Positions 8,701 to 16,000 of a stretch of DNA of 19,402 nucleotides are shown piece by piece (the stretch's first letter is position 1; each line of letters begins with the position of its first letter). Source of the stretch: Coemansia sp. RSA 1804 (lineage: Eukaryota; Kickxellomycota; Kickxellomycetes; Kickxellales; Kickxellaceae); contig JANBTH010000359.1 in the NCBI GenBank assembly GCA_027578815.1, forward strand, positions 1 through 19,402, in the 5' to 3' direction. The notes under the pieces were generated by a model. The model had not been told where the DNA came from. It saw only the letters and a list, made by a program, of their open reading frames with translations, and ran no database searches. The position numbers and the translations under genes are program-made.

Positions 8701-8950
8701 TGCTGACGTCGCGTATGATGCGGCTATCCCGCTTCTGGTGCAAGCGTTTGAGAAGCGTGAAATTGACCAGCAGGTCGCTGGGTTCTTCTGGGACCCTAAT
8801 CTGATCGAGTACGCGCAGTACCTTGCGTGCCAGCCCAAAGCCGTGAGTGTGCGGTTTGCAGTGCCCAGCGTTGAGCTGACGCAGTCTAGACCGCTGATCA
8901 TGTCGGCGCTGTTTACGTGGCTGGCAAGCCGGCTGAGTTTGAAAGCGTAG
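5795..8950 (+). CDS. INTS8: Integrator complex subunit 8 (INTS8) homologue
   Basis: INTS8 is an alpha-helical repeat subunit of Integrator, the nuclear complex that cleaves nascent RNA and, with PP2A, attenuates RNA polymerase II. The 1051-residue product is near the human length (about 1,000). Collinear blocks support the call: DWFGYYLHPETLQRDF at the start (human WFEFLL region), YRRWAVR at 194-200 (human YNRWAIR), a TPR-like helix pair starting YDLARVYL at about 256, another at about 508-539 (YLSGLRLLEREDFVGAQKWF), and WDPNLIEYAQYL at 999-1010 (human WDVTILEYLTYL). Similarity between blocks is low, and lineage-specific linkers occur, such as the Ser/Thr/Pro/Ala-rich part near 545-570 and the acidic-then-proline segment near 705-735. 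There is no intron. The ATG at 5795 follows AAA. I saw no other Integrator subunit here. Confidence 0.84.
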   Translation: MSADIDWFGYYLHPETLQRDFDLQSSTQPWARVPSERHACGVKLLRGLFGTGNFREYIISAYPSLADTQGSQRGEYRGPTPPSTPLAPVDSGSGRPDDLNTVGRMGQCARFTIDSETGLPAESLATVIRGSGLPELTAKQRRLLVVARQLSLLVGFAVEDIEASIHATVRFVYYLYLLEGSGNEPCTAENRLQYRRWAVRSAYREEEIGISLDVPRGTGIDVNSSELKRYVEASGENDEDRNDDGLDKDMRFRVAYDLARVYLAQQRVDGALEMFRLCQTLDPTRCRPDRFGLTAGRAKVSVDEYADACTTIVAGSADNHTAGSGSGERGRQAKGDAGTPVGEFGTMSISPPPQFRGAWSSPLASLVADNRHDDAIKQCLVDAISCTDKGFAWMALVHPLVLDYCLHLSGDEVKRTRAMVEQCAAEWIGERKESRKLSSEQVRVLEARASSFALLLLGKPPGNGVVGIEWAPADLDNSGDRQTIAEDQLRGHGTLSLDMTKTPLATVSVSYCYLSGLRLLEREDFVGAQKWFEHGTALMAENAAVDPAAESASSSLTPAPSATPLPGTQQIPMMAHNAEKDKALRKSLGAQLGVHAKLAAVLGRLNAGADADSLAGEIDQVLAAQTPIRFEFLEHLVLVCLRRDSKTAFTRLVSTIATNQKLYQQLPEIHIALLQVASLLIVVRDTLLAGHVDVASIVDDSLGDDRTRNLEENEEEDSLVPTDPSPPPPPAAADVLPAEVLDKLRKSVADISTLLLKIPLGTKTGIPGNVGAVVGCVQQTGSQTENEIERFCRLWGDPTYLVLFGALLTEMLRDTAAKGPVVGPSVLCRAVTQIVYINAEQNGQASDATQGGTRSIVDDILNTKSEEGRRNTKHMQGIASTVIKCAAHAAPGTKSVWLYFAAIASGMQMEEQAISMFVEYIALHTRGFAPAELERSVRQPWFQTRIPRIVGSLAGMGLSGAAAALHQCAADVAYDAAIPLLVQAFEKREIDQQVAGFFWDPNLIEYAQYLACQPKAVSVRFAVPSVELTQSRPLIMSALFTWLASRLSLKA

Positions 8951-9253
8951 TTTTTTTTATAGGAGGACAAGCGTGTCGCTCAAAGGTGAATAGAAAGCAT
9001 GGAAACAGTTTCGTGGAAAAAAGGGGTGGGAAAAAAATCGAGTGAGAGAAGAAAATGGGGTCACATGGCAAAGTGTGGAATTGTGCTGAGGAAAAGAAAA
9101 AGAATGAAGGGTGGAAATCGGGCAGAAATGGTATTTGGATTATTTTCATCTTGTCTTTCCTCACTCCATGTTGTTGAATGAGAGCAACAAAAAGTATCAA
9201 TCACCATGCTTGCTCCTGGCTATAGCGCCTCTTGTCTTGCAGATACTAGATCA

Positions 9254-9283
9254 GAACGGAACAGAACAGAACAGAACAGAAAG
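9254..9283 (+). repeat. GAACA pentanucleotide tandem repeat
   Basis: Six consecutive five-base units read GAACG, GAACA four times, then GAAAG. The tract is noncoding, between INTS8 and URC4, and continues into an A-rich stretch. It looks like an ordinary intergenic microsatellite. Confidence 0.85.
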
Positions 9284-9424
9284 AAGAAAAAAAAACAAAA
9301 CAAACAGAGAAATAGGGCACATGGCCAAATGAATCGACAATAGTGGAGGGGAGATGCACGATGTATGGTGATGCTACATTGTGCGTGAGCACAACAGGAC
9401 TTAAGGAAAACGTGCAACCCGTAC

Positions 9425-9450
9425 ACGAGAGAGAAAGAGAGAGAGAAAGG
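9425..9450 (+). repeat. GAGA-rich purine tract upstream of URC4
   Basis: A GA-dinucleotide-dominated purine run is broken only by extra adenines. It lies about 300 bases before the URC4 ATG and may form part of the nucleosome-poor promoter region. Confidence 0.6.
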
Positions 9451-9516
9451 AAAATGAAGATGTGATTTCGCTTCATATGCGGCATCCGCATGGGCGGCGG
9501 GTATATGCTGTCGAGA

Positions 9517-9523
9517 TATAAAA
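9517..9523 (+). promoter_or_regulatory. Candidate TATA box of URC4
   Basis: TATAAAA lies 223 bases before the favoured URC4 ATG (9747) and directly before the upstream in-frame ATG at 9531. If used, transcription would begin downstream of 9531, which supports 9747 as the true start. TATATA at 9637-9642 is a rival. Confidence 0.35.
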
Positions 9524-9746
9524 TGCGTGAATGCTAGGAGGAGTGAGACTTCTTCTCGTCTCTCTTGTATTTTCACTAAACACATCTTTTTTTCCATTAC
9601 CGAATAACAATAGTATTCTTTTGTCTTTTCATTCACTATATAGCAGTTGGCAAATAACCCGCTTACTAGTGCCAAGCGAACGAGCAGACAAAACAACAGC
9701 GGCTCACACGTACAGCTCCGATATATTGGAAGAACAGCAGTGGAGG

Positions 9747-11114
9747 ATGGCAGCGACTCACGATATAAAGTACCTTAAATCGCTGGAGGCGGTGCGCGAG
9801 CGGTCGCAGGAGGTGCTGAAGCGCGCAGAGGAAGGGAAGCTGCTGCACTTTGAGTACGACGCAAGCAAGATGGACGAGGTGGCAGAGTACGTGTACTCGC
9901 TGATAATGCGGGACTACGGAGGAATCGACAAGGTGCCGATGCACGGGCGGTGGCGGTCGTACTGCATCAAGACAGTAGGCGACGACGGGGTTAGCAGGAT
10001 GCGCGATCTTGTGAGCGAGCACGTTGCCAGGTGGCGCGAGGCCGACGTGGGCGAGTGGGAGAGCGCGCGAAGGATCGTGGATCTGTTCATGGTGTCGGTG
10101 CTCGTGGATGCGGGCGCCGGCAGCCAGTGGCGGTACCAGGACGCGGAGTTCGGCACACTGGCACGCACCGAGGGCCTCGGACTGGCGGCGCTGCGGATGT
10201 TCGAGGCCGGCGCATTCTCCAGCTCAAAGACCAATGCGTTCCAGGTGGACGCTGCGGCGCTGGAGGCGCTGGACGACCAGGCGCTGCTCGACGGGTTCCA
10301 GGTCAGCGACACCAACCCGCTGCTCGGAAGCGCCAGCCGCGCACAGCTGCTGCGCAGTCTGGGCAGGGCGCTGCATGCGCAGACGGCGTACTTTGGCGGA
10401 ATGTGCGCGTGCCAGAACCATCCGGCGCGGCCTGGATTCATGCTGGACTACCTGACCGGGCGGGCGTCGGCGCCGCGCACGGTGTCGATCGACGATCTGT
10501 GGGAGGTTGTGGTGGACGGCCTGACTGCCGTGTGGCCGGCCAGCCGCACCAAGCTGGACGGCGTGTCGCTGGGCGACGTCTGGCAATGCGACACGCTGCA
10601 GCCGGACGCAGCCGACGATGCTGCGCCGGCGCAGACGGAGCCCGGCGCGCGCAGTCTGGTGCCGTTCCACAAGCTGTCGCAGTGGCTGACGTGGTCGCTG
10701 CTGGAGGTGGCCACGCGGCTGGCGCGGTTCACGGTGCGCGGCACCGAGCGGCTGACCGGACTTGCCGAGTACCGCAACGGCGGGCTGTTTGTCGACATGG
10801 GCGTTCTGACGCTGGTGCCAGCCGCCAGAGAGCGCGGCACGGCTGCCAGCGGCGACAGCACTCTGCCGCCTGTGTTTGCTGGCAGCGATCCCGTCGTCGT
10901 CGAGTGGCGCGCCATGACCGTTGCGCTGCTGGACCTGGTTGCCGACCGCATCCGCCGGCTCGGCTCGCTGGACGAGTCGCAGCTGCCGCCGATGTTCCTG
11001 AGCCGCGTGCTGGAGGGCGGCACGTGGAAGGCTGGGCGCGAGATGGCTGCCAAGCTGCGAAGCCCAACCAACGATCCGCCCATCAACATTGTGTCGGACG
11101 GCACGCTGTTCTGA
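9747..11114 (+). CDS. URC4: DUF1688 family protein, Urc4-type uracil catabolism protein
   Basis: Urc4 is required for the fungal URC route of uracil catabolism defined in Lachancea kluyveri; the biochemical step of this DUF1688 family is not established to my knowledge. The 455-residue product carries the family blocks in order: YLKSLEAVRERSQ near the N-terminus, HGRWRSY, RRIVDLFMVSVLVDAGAG, RTEGLGLAALRMFEAGAFSS, GFQVSDTNPLLG, LLRSLGRAL, LVPFHKLSQWLTWSLLE, LTGLAEYRNGGLFVDMGVL, VVEWRAMTVALLD, LEGGTWKAGRE, and SDGTLF at the extreme C-terminus. The frame extends to an ATG at 9531, adding 72 Leu/Ser-rich residues. I prefer 9747 because family similarity begins there, its context is strong (A at -3, G at +4), and the extension reads like translated leader. 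TSC10 follows after 98 bp. Other URC genes are not seen. Confidence 0.92.
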   Translation: MAATHDIKYLKSLEAVRERSQEVLKRAEEGKLLHFEYDASKMDEVAEYVYSLIMRDYGGIDKVPMHGRWRSYCIKTVGDDGVSRMRDLVSEHVARWREADVGEWESARRIVDLFMVSVLVDAGAGSQWRYQDAEFGTLARTEGLGLAALRMFEAGAFSSSKTNAFQVDAAALEALDDQALLDGFQVSDTNPLLGSASRAQLLRSLGRALHAQTAYFGGMCACQNHPARPGFMLDYLTGRASAPRTVSIDDLWEVVVDGLTAVWPASRTKLDGVSLGDVWQCDTLQPDAADDAAPAQTEPGARSLVPFHKLSQWLTWSLLEVATRLARFTVRGTERLTGLAEYRNGGLFVDMGVLTLVPAARERGTAASGDSTLPPVFAGSDPVVVEWRAMTVALLDLVADRIRRLGSLDESQLPPMFLSRVLEGGTWKAGREMAAKLRSPTNDPPINIVSDGTLF

Positions 11115-11212
11115 GGGACGTTTGTTGATGTTGTTTTTTGCTTTTGCTTTTGTTTCCCTTCAGCTATTCATTACTTCCTTTTTTAGCTTTTTCTAATCGA
11201 CCCTTTGTGACA

Positions 11213-12232
11213 ATGGACGACAACTGGCGTCTGGCGGCAATTACCATCGTGGGCGTGCTGGCGAGCATTGCGGCGGCGGCACTGGCCACCGAGGCGTACG
11301 TGCGTCTGGCTGCCAAGCGGCTCGACGTGCGCGGCAAGCACTGCTACGTGACGGGCGGGAGCCAGGGCCTGGGCAAGGCGATAGCCGTGGATCTGGCACG
11401 GCGCGGGGCGCACGTGACGATTGCTGCGCGGCGCGAGGCTGTGCTGCGCGAGGCGGTGGCCGAGATCAAGAAAGAAGCGCAGGATGCAGCATCCCAGAGG
11501 ATCGAGTATGTGGTGGCGGACGTGGCAAAGGGCGCAGAAGCCGCGCGTGAGGCGGTGGACGAGGCCGAGGCCAAGCAGCGCGGTCGGCCGGTGGACGTTC
11601 TGTTTGCGGTGGCCGGAGTGTCGGTTCCCGGGATGTTCGTGGAGCAGGAGGCGGCGCAGCTGACGGAGACGATGCGCGTCAACTACGACGGCACGGTGTG
11701 CGCGGTGCACGAGGTGGCCCGGCGCATGGTTCGCGGCGGCATCCGCGGGCGCATCGTGCTGGTCAGCTCGACGCTGGGCATGTTCGGGCTGGTCGGGTAC
11801 GCCGGGTACTGCGCGTCCAAGTTCGCGATCCGCGGGCTCGCCGAGGCCCTGCGCATCGAGCTCCGTCCCCACCAAATCGCCGTCCACTGCTACTTCCCCG
11901 GCACCATCTTCACCCCCGGCTACGATGCCGAGAACCTGACCAAACCGCAGATTACAAAGGACATCGAGGGCGCCGACGACGGCCTCCCGCCCCACGTGTG
12001 CTCCCGCCGGCTGCTGCGTGGCATCGAGCGTGGCGAGTTTGCGGTCTGCTCCGACCCGATCTCCATGATGTTCCGCTGCGCTACGCGCGGCGCCATGCCT
12101 AACAATAACGCGGTTGTCGACTCGCTTGTGGCCGCCGTGGCCTGGGTTGCGCTGGTGCCCTGGCGCCTGCACGTCGACTACCTGGTCAACCGTGCTGCGT
12201 CCGCCGCTGCGTCTGCGCGCAAGGCTGACTGA
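11213..12232 (+). CDS. TSC10: 3-ketodihydrosphingosine reductase (Tsc10/KDSR)
   Basis: This ER-membrane short-chain dehydrogenase uses NADPH to reduce 3-ketodihydrosphingosine to dihydrosphingosine, the second step of sphingolipid synthesis. The 339-residue protein has an N-terminal hydrophobic helix (about 7-25), the Rossmann cofactor motif TGGSQGLG (47-54) and the catalytic set S186, Y199 and K203 (YCASK). Tsc10-specific blocks follow: SKFAIRGLAEALRIEL, CYFPGTIFTPGYDAEN and a C-terminal hydrophobic segment followed by WRLHVDYLVNR, which anchors relatives to the membrane. These separate it from generic SDRs. The frame upstream extends only to TTG codons, so the ATG at 11213 is the first possible start; it has A at -3 and G at +4. 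The spacer from URC4 is only 98 bp, so its promoter must be compact or shared with the URC4 3' region. Confidence 0.93.
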   Translation: MDDNWRLAAITIVGVLASIAAAALATEAYVRLAAKRLDVRGKHCYVTGGSQGLGKAIAVDLARRGAHVTIAARREAVLREAVAEIKKEAQDAASQRIEYVVADVAKGAEAAREAVDEAEAKQRGRPVDVLFAVAGVSVPGMFVEQEAAQLTETMRVNYDGTVCAVHEVARRMVRGGIRGRIVLVSSTLGMFGLVGYAGYCASKFAIRGLAEALRIELRPHQIAVHCYFPGTIFTPGYDAENLTKPQITKDIEGADDGLPPHVCSRRLLRGIERGEFAVCSDPISMMFRCATRGAMPNNNAVVDSLVAAVAWVALVPWRLHVDYLVNRAASAAASARKAD

Positions 12233-12528
12233 ACTCTATACAACCCTTTCGTCGCGTTTTCTTTGCAAGTTTTGTCTCATGCCTTTTTTGATCAAGACCC
12301 AGTTTCCAGGGTTAGGTTTATTTTCTACAAAACGAATGGCTTTTTTCCCATTGTTTCAGGGATCTTCATTTATCAGAAGATAGGTCAGCCAGCCAGCACT
12401 ATCGCTTTCGGGTTTTTGTTTTCTTGTTTTCTTCTTTTCTTTCCTTCAATCTGCCAATTCTACTATTTCCATTTAAAACAGAAACCCAGTCTTCGCTAAA
12501 TCCCACCTAATCTACCCAATAAGAAATC
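12233..12528. other. TSC10-ACBP spacer
   Basis: This T-rich spacer of 296 bp holds the TSC10 3'UTR and the ACBP promoter and leader. It includes CT-rich tracts around 12418-12450 and a single telomere-like AGGGTTAGG (12308-12316). Frames at 12114-12383 and 12263-12499 are T-driven. No RNA gene is seen. Confidence 0.6.
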
Positions 12529-12882
12529 ATGGCCGAGAAGCTGCAAGCCGTCCAGGACCGTCTTTCGGAGCTCACCGACGAGCAGCTGACCACCGAGTTC
12601 ACCGCCGAGTCGGTAAGAGTCAAGACTCTGGATAACGAACCATCGAACACCATCAAGCTCCAGCTGTACGGGCTCTTCAAGCAGGCCAACGAAGGCGACA
12701 ACAAGTCCGAGCAGCCCGGGATCTTCTCGCCTAAGCCAAGGGCCAAGTGGAACGCCTGGACCGAGTACGAGGGCCTGAATACCAGAGATGCGCAGACAAA
12801 GTATATCGTTCTTGTCAAGACCCTCTTTGGCGAGATTGTCGAGGACGATAAGGAGGAGGAGGAGGAGGAGCAGAAGGAGTAA
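12529..12882 (+). CDS. ACB1: Acyl-CoA-binding protein with acidic C-terminal tail
   Basis: ACBP is a small cytosolic four-helix protein that binds medium- and long-chain acyl-CoA esters and carries them between synthesis and use. The domain lies at about residues 20-105 of 117. Ligand-contact positions of bovine ACBP are recognisable: Y47 (Tyr28), F50 (Tyr31), K51 (Lys32), K73 (Lys54) just before W74, and Y92 (Tyr73), within YGLFKQANEGD, PGIF, RAKWNAW and the last helix. Tyr31 to Phe is a conservative change. Compared with the usual 86-90 residues, there is a charged N-terminal extension of about 20 residues and a Glu-rich tail (about 104-117) encoded by GAG repeats. The ATG follows AATC and no intron is present. 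The gene converges with ARO1. Confidence 0.95.
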   Translation: MAEKLQAVQDRLSELTDEQLTTEFTAESVRVKTLDNEPSNTIKLQLYGLFKQANEGDNKSEQPGIFSPKPRAKWNAWTEYEGLNTRDAQTKYIVLVKTLFGEIVEDDKEEEEEEQKE

Positions 12883-12981
12883 ATGGAAACAAAGTTATAA
12901 ATCTGCATTTTAAGTAAGCTTTTCGTATATGCCACACACATGTTTTGCGCACGTCGTATGCTAGTGTGAGCATAAATAGTT

Positions 12982-12987
12982 AATAAA
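12982..12987 (+). promoter_or_regulatory. Candidate poly(A) signal of ACBP
   Basis: A canonical AATAAA sits 100 bases after the ACBP stop in AT-rich sequence, within the 180-bp convergent gap to ARO1. If used, the ACBP transcript would end close to or overlap the ARO1 3' end. Supported by motif and position only. Confidence 0.35.
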
Positions 12988-13062
12988 TACGGATCCATTT
13001 CCTCTTTATCTTTTCTTCAACTTGTTCTAAGCTAACAGAAAACAACGTAAAATAACACCTGC

Positions 13063-16000
13063 TCAGAACTCGGCGTCGTACTTGGCGTACACAGCATCGG
13101 CCATGACCTTGACGGGCGCCGTGGCATGCGTCCACTTCTCCAGCTGGTGGATGCCTTGCTCAATTAGCACGGCAACGCCGGGAACCGTCTTCCAGCCATT
13201 CTTCTCGGCGGCACCAAGAAGCGGAGTCCACCGCGGCTTGTATGCCATGTCAAGCGCAACACCCGCACCGCCAGCTCCAAACAGCTCATCGGGGATCACG
13301 AGATCGTTGGCCGGAATGGTTCCAACAATGTACGTAGGGCGGTCCAGAGTCGCCGTCTCCAGATCGGCCACCACACGGATGCTGGTGAACAGCTCGCCAA
13401 ACTCGCGTGCCAGCTCCTCTGCGCGCGCAACGGTGCGGTTGAACAGAATCACATTCTGCACACCGAGCGTGTAAAGCGCATACAGCGCAGCGCGACCGGT
13501 ACCGCCGGCGCCAATGACCAAGCCCCGCGCCGTGGCAAAGGACCCGGACTGCTGCTCCAGCTGTGCGCGCTGCAGACATCCGACAATGCCTAGGTAGTCG
13601 GTGTTGTCGCCGACCAGCACCACGCGATCGCTGCCTTCCTGGGTTGTTGGTATAATGGTGTTCACGGCACCGATGCGCTGTGCTGCCTGTGTCAGCGAAC
13701 CCAGCAGTGGAATGACAGACTGCTTGTGTGGAATTGTAACAGAGGCACCGCCAAAGTCAGCGGCAGCCAGGATGTCGCGCAGCTCATCAGCTGTCTGCGT
13801 CTCCTTCAGTCCGTAGACGTGCGGCAGGCCGAGCGCGGTAAATCCGGCGTTGTGCATGGCCGGGCTGGGCGATTGCTGGATGGGCGTTCCGAACAGGAAG
13901 AAGCGCTTGGACGGCAGCAGTCCACCAAGGAAACGAGCCTCGTTGATCTGCTTGACGCTGATCTGGCCAGGCGCCGCCGCGCTTGTCAGGAGCGGGTGCG
14001 TCACGGGCGTCAGACAAGGACAGAGAACACGCGACAGCTGGCCCAGATATCCCATGTTGAGCGCAATCACCGGCTTCTCGACCGAGTGGTGTTGCTGCAG
14101 GAACCGCTGGCACGCAAGGTTATCGGCCCATGACTGTGCAACAGAAATGAGCTTGGCGATGTCACCACAGCTGCGTGCGCGCACCAGCATCTCGTCGGCA
14201 AACTCGCGCTCGGCCTCGTTCCAGCGCAGCTGCTTGCCTGTCACGTCGTGGTACGATGCAACCACAAGCGAGTTCTGGCGTGCTGCGTAGACCTCGGCAG
14301 CCGTTGCCGCATCCACCTCGACATCGACGTACTCGGCGCCCCACTGGATGGCGCTGCGCAATAGTCGCACGCGCAACGGATCGCTTTCAGCCGGGAAGGC
14401 GCCGCCCTGTGGCTCTGTGCGCACGGTAAACACCACTGGCAATGACGAGCTGTGCCGCAGCACCGTGAACTGGCGGTGCGCATAGTGCACAAACGCATCC
14501 TGCACGCCAGCATCAGCTAGATTGGCGCCAACAAACGGTGCCGCGCCAAGCAGCAGATCCACGCGTAGCTCAATGGCGTGTGCTCCGGCGACCAGCTGCG
14601 ACAGCTTGGCTGGCAAGTAGTCGCGCACGTCGGGCGCCGTCAGCGAGACGAAGAACGACTGGTGTGCAATGTCAACGCGGTTCAGACGGCGGCCGGTGGC
14701 GAAGCCAACAAGACGGATAAAGTCGCGCTCGATGACCGACCATGATCCGGCCTGGTCCTCCTCGTTGGCCGCCAACAGCGCCTTATCAACCAGATACTCG
14801 TAGTTGCAGCTCTCGGCGTAGAGCGGAATCCGCCGTGCGTAAACGTCGTTGATGTCGCTTGTAGCCGAGTACGCTGGCCGTGTCTTGTCCTGGTTCAGAT
14901 ACTCAGCAACATGCTGCATGTTGGGCACCAGACAAATGACAACTGCCCCGCGTGCTGCGTGCTCCTTCAGGATCTTGCGGTTCGCCTCGCACTCCACCAC
15001 GCCGCCACCGCACGCAACAATGTGGCCTGTCCGGTAGTCCTCGGCCAGTGCCTTGCCCAGCAGCCGGCTCTCGTGCTCGCGGAACGCAGCCCACCCAGAT
15101 CCGTTGACGATCTCAGGAATCGTCTGTCCAACCTCCTTCTCCAGATAAGCGTCCATATCGACAAATCCAAGCCCCAGCGCCTTGGCTGCCGCCGTGCCCA
15201 GCGCCGTCTTGCCCACGCCGCGCATGCCGATGATTACAACGCTAGCGTTGCCAGGCCCTGCAGAAGAGCCGCCTGCATCCTTGCCAGATGCGTGTGCTAT
15301 CGGCGCAGGATCCACTCCGGCCGTCGGCGCACCGAGATCGCGCGCAAGAACATCCCACCACTGCGGCCACGTCTTGCCAACACAGCGGCGCTCGCGAATC
15401 TCCGCGCCCCGCGGCGCAACACATGCGAGGATCGAGAAGCTCATCGCCACGCGGTGGTCGTCGTAGCAGTCAACTGAAGGCGTCGCATCAGCCAGATCAC
15501 CCAGGGCCACGCCGTACACGTTGATTCCGTCGCGATGGTTCTCGGTCTTGACGCCGAACTTTGCCAGCTCGTCACACATCGCTGCAATGCGGTCGCACTC
15601 TTTGACGTGCTGGTTGGCAATTCCGCGGATGCGCGTCACGCCTCCGTTGGATGTGGGTGCCACCGCTGCAAGTACAGATGCTGTCAAGAAAGCGTCAGTC
15701 ATCGGCTCCATGTCAATGTCGCCCAGCGCCTTCAGGCCTCCACGCGGTGGGCCACGCACTGTGGTCGATGTCTCGGTCTGCTCCACCACGCATCCCATCG
15801 GGCGCAGCACATCCACCGCAAACCTGGCATCGCCCTGGAGCGACGCTGAGCCAATGTTTGGCACCGTGCACTGCGTGCCCGTAATTGCTGCAAACGCCAG
15901 CGGATAAGTCGCAGAGCTGGCGTCGCTCTCAACAACATACTCGCTTGGATTCGTGTAGGCACCACGCGGGATCAAGTACTCATTCTCCGCAATGCGCTGC

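Larger units (their letters stand above)
8951..9746. other. INTS8-URC4 spacer (URC4 promoter and leader)
   Basis: The largest gap, about 796 bp, holds the INTS8 3'UTR (starting with a T-run at 8951-8958), purine-rich sequence, a GAACA pentamer repeat (9254-9283), a GAGA tract (about 9425-9450), TATAAAA at 9517-9523 and TATATA at 9637-9642. A 158-codon antisense frame (9696-9220) is a Phe/Cys/Ser-rich translation of these simple repeats and matches nothing I know. Confidence 0.65.

Noticed and set aside
9220..9696. 158-codon antisense frame in the INTS8-URC4 spacer
   Set aside because: The Phe/Cys-rich content comes from GA and GAACA repeats; there is no domain, and the spacer is promoter-like.
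9531..9746. 72-residue N-terminal extension of URC4 that could look like a signal peptide
   Set aside because: The ATG at 9531 has a weak context and lies just after a TATA candidate. DUF1688 similarity begins at the ATG at 9747.
10031..11128. 365-codon forward frame overlapping URC4 in another frame
   Set aside because: The composition is dominated by Ala, Arg and Gly from out-of-frame GC-rich codons. The URC4 frame has the family motifs.
11138..11212. In-frame extension of TSC10 encoding a Leu/Phe-rich leader
   Set aside because: It starts at TTG. The first ATG (11213) has a strong context and gives a normal Tsc10 N-terminus; the leader is T-rich UTR.
11183..12172. 329-codon antisense frame over TSC10
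   Set aside because: It is a His/Arg/Ala-rich shadow of the Tsc10 reading frame with no recognisable domain.
12306..12316. Telomere-like GGGTTAGG sequence upstream of ACBP, and AAACCCTA at 1398-1405
   Set aside because: Each is about one unit, not an array, and neither exactly matches a Tbf1 site. Chance occurrence is likely.
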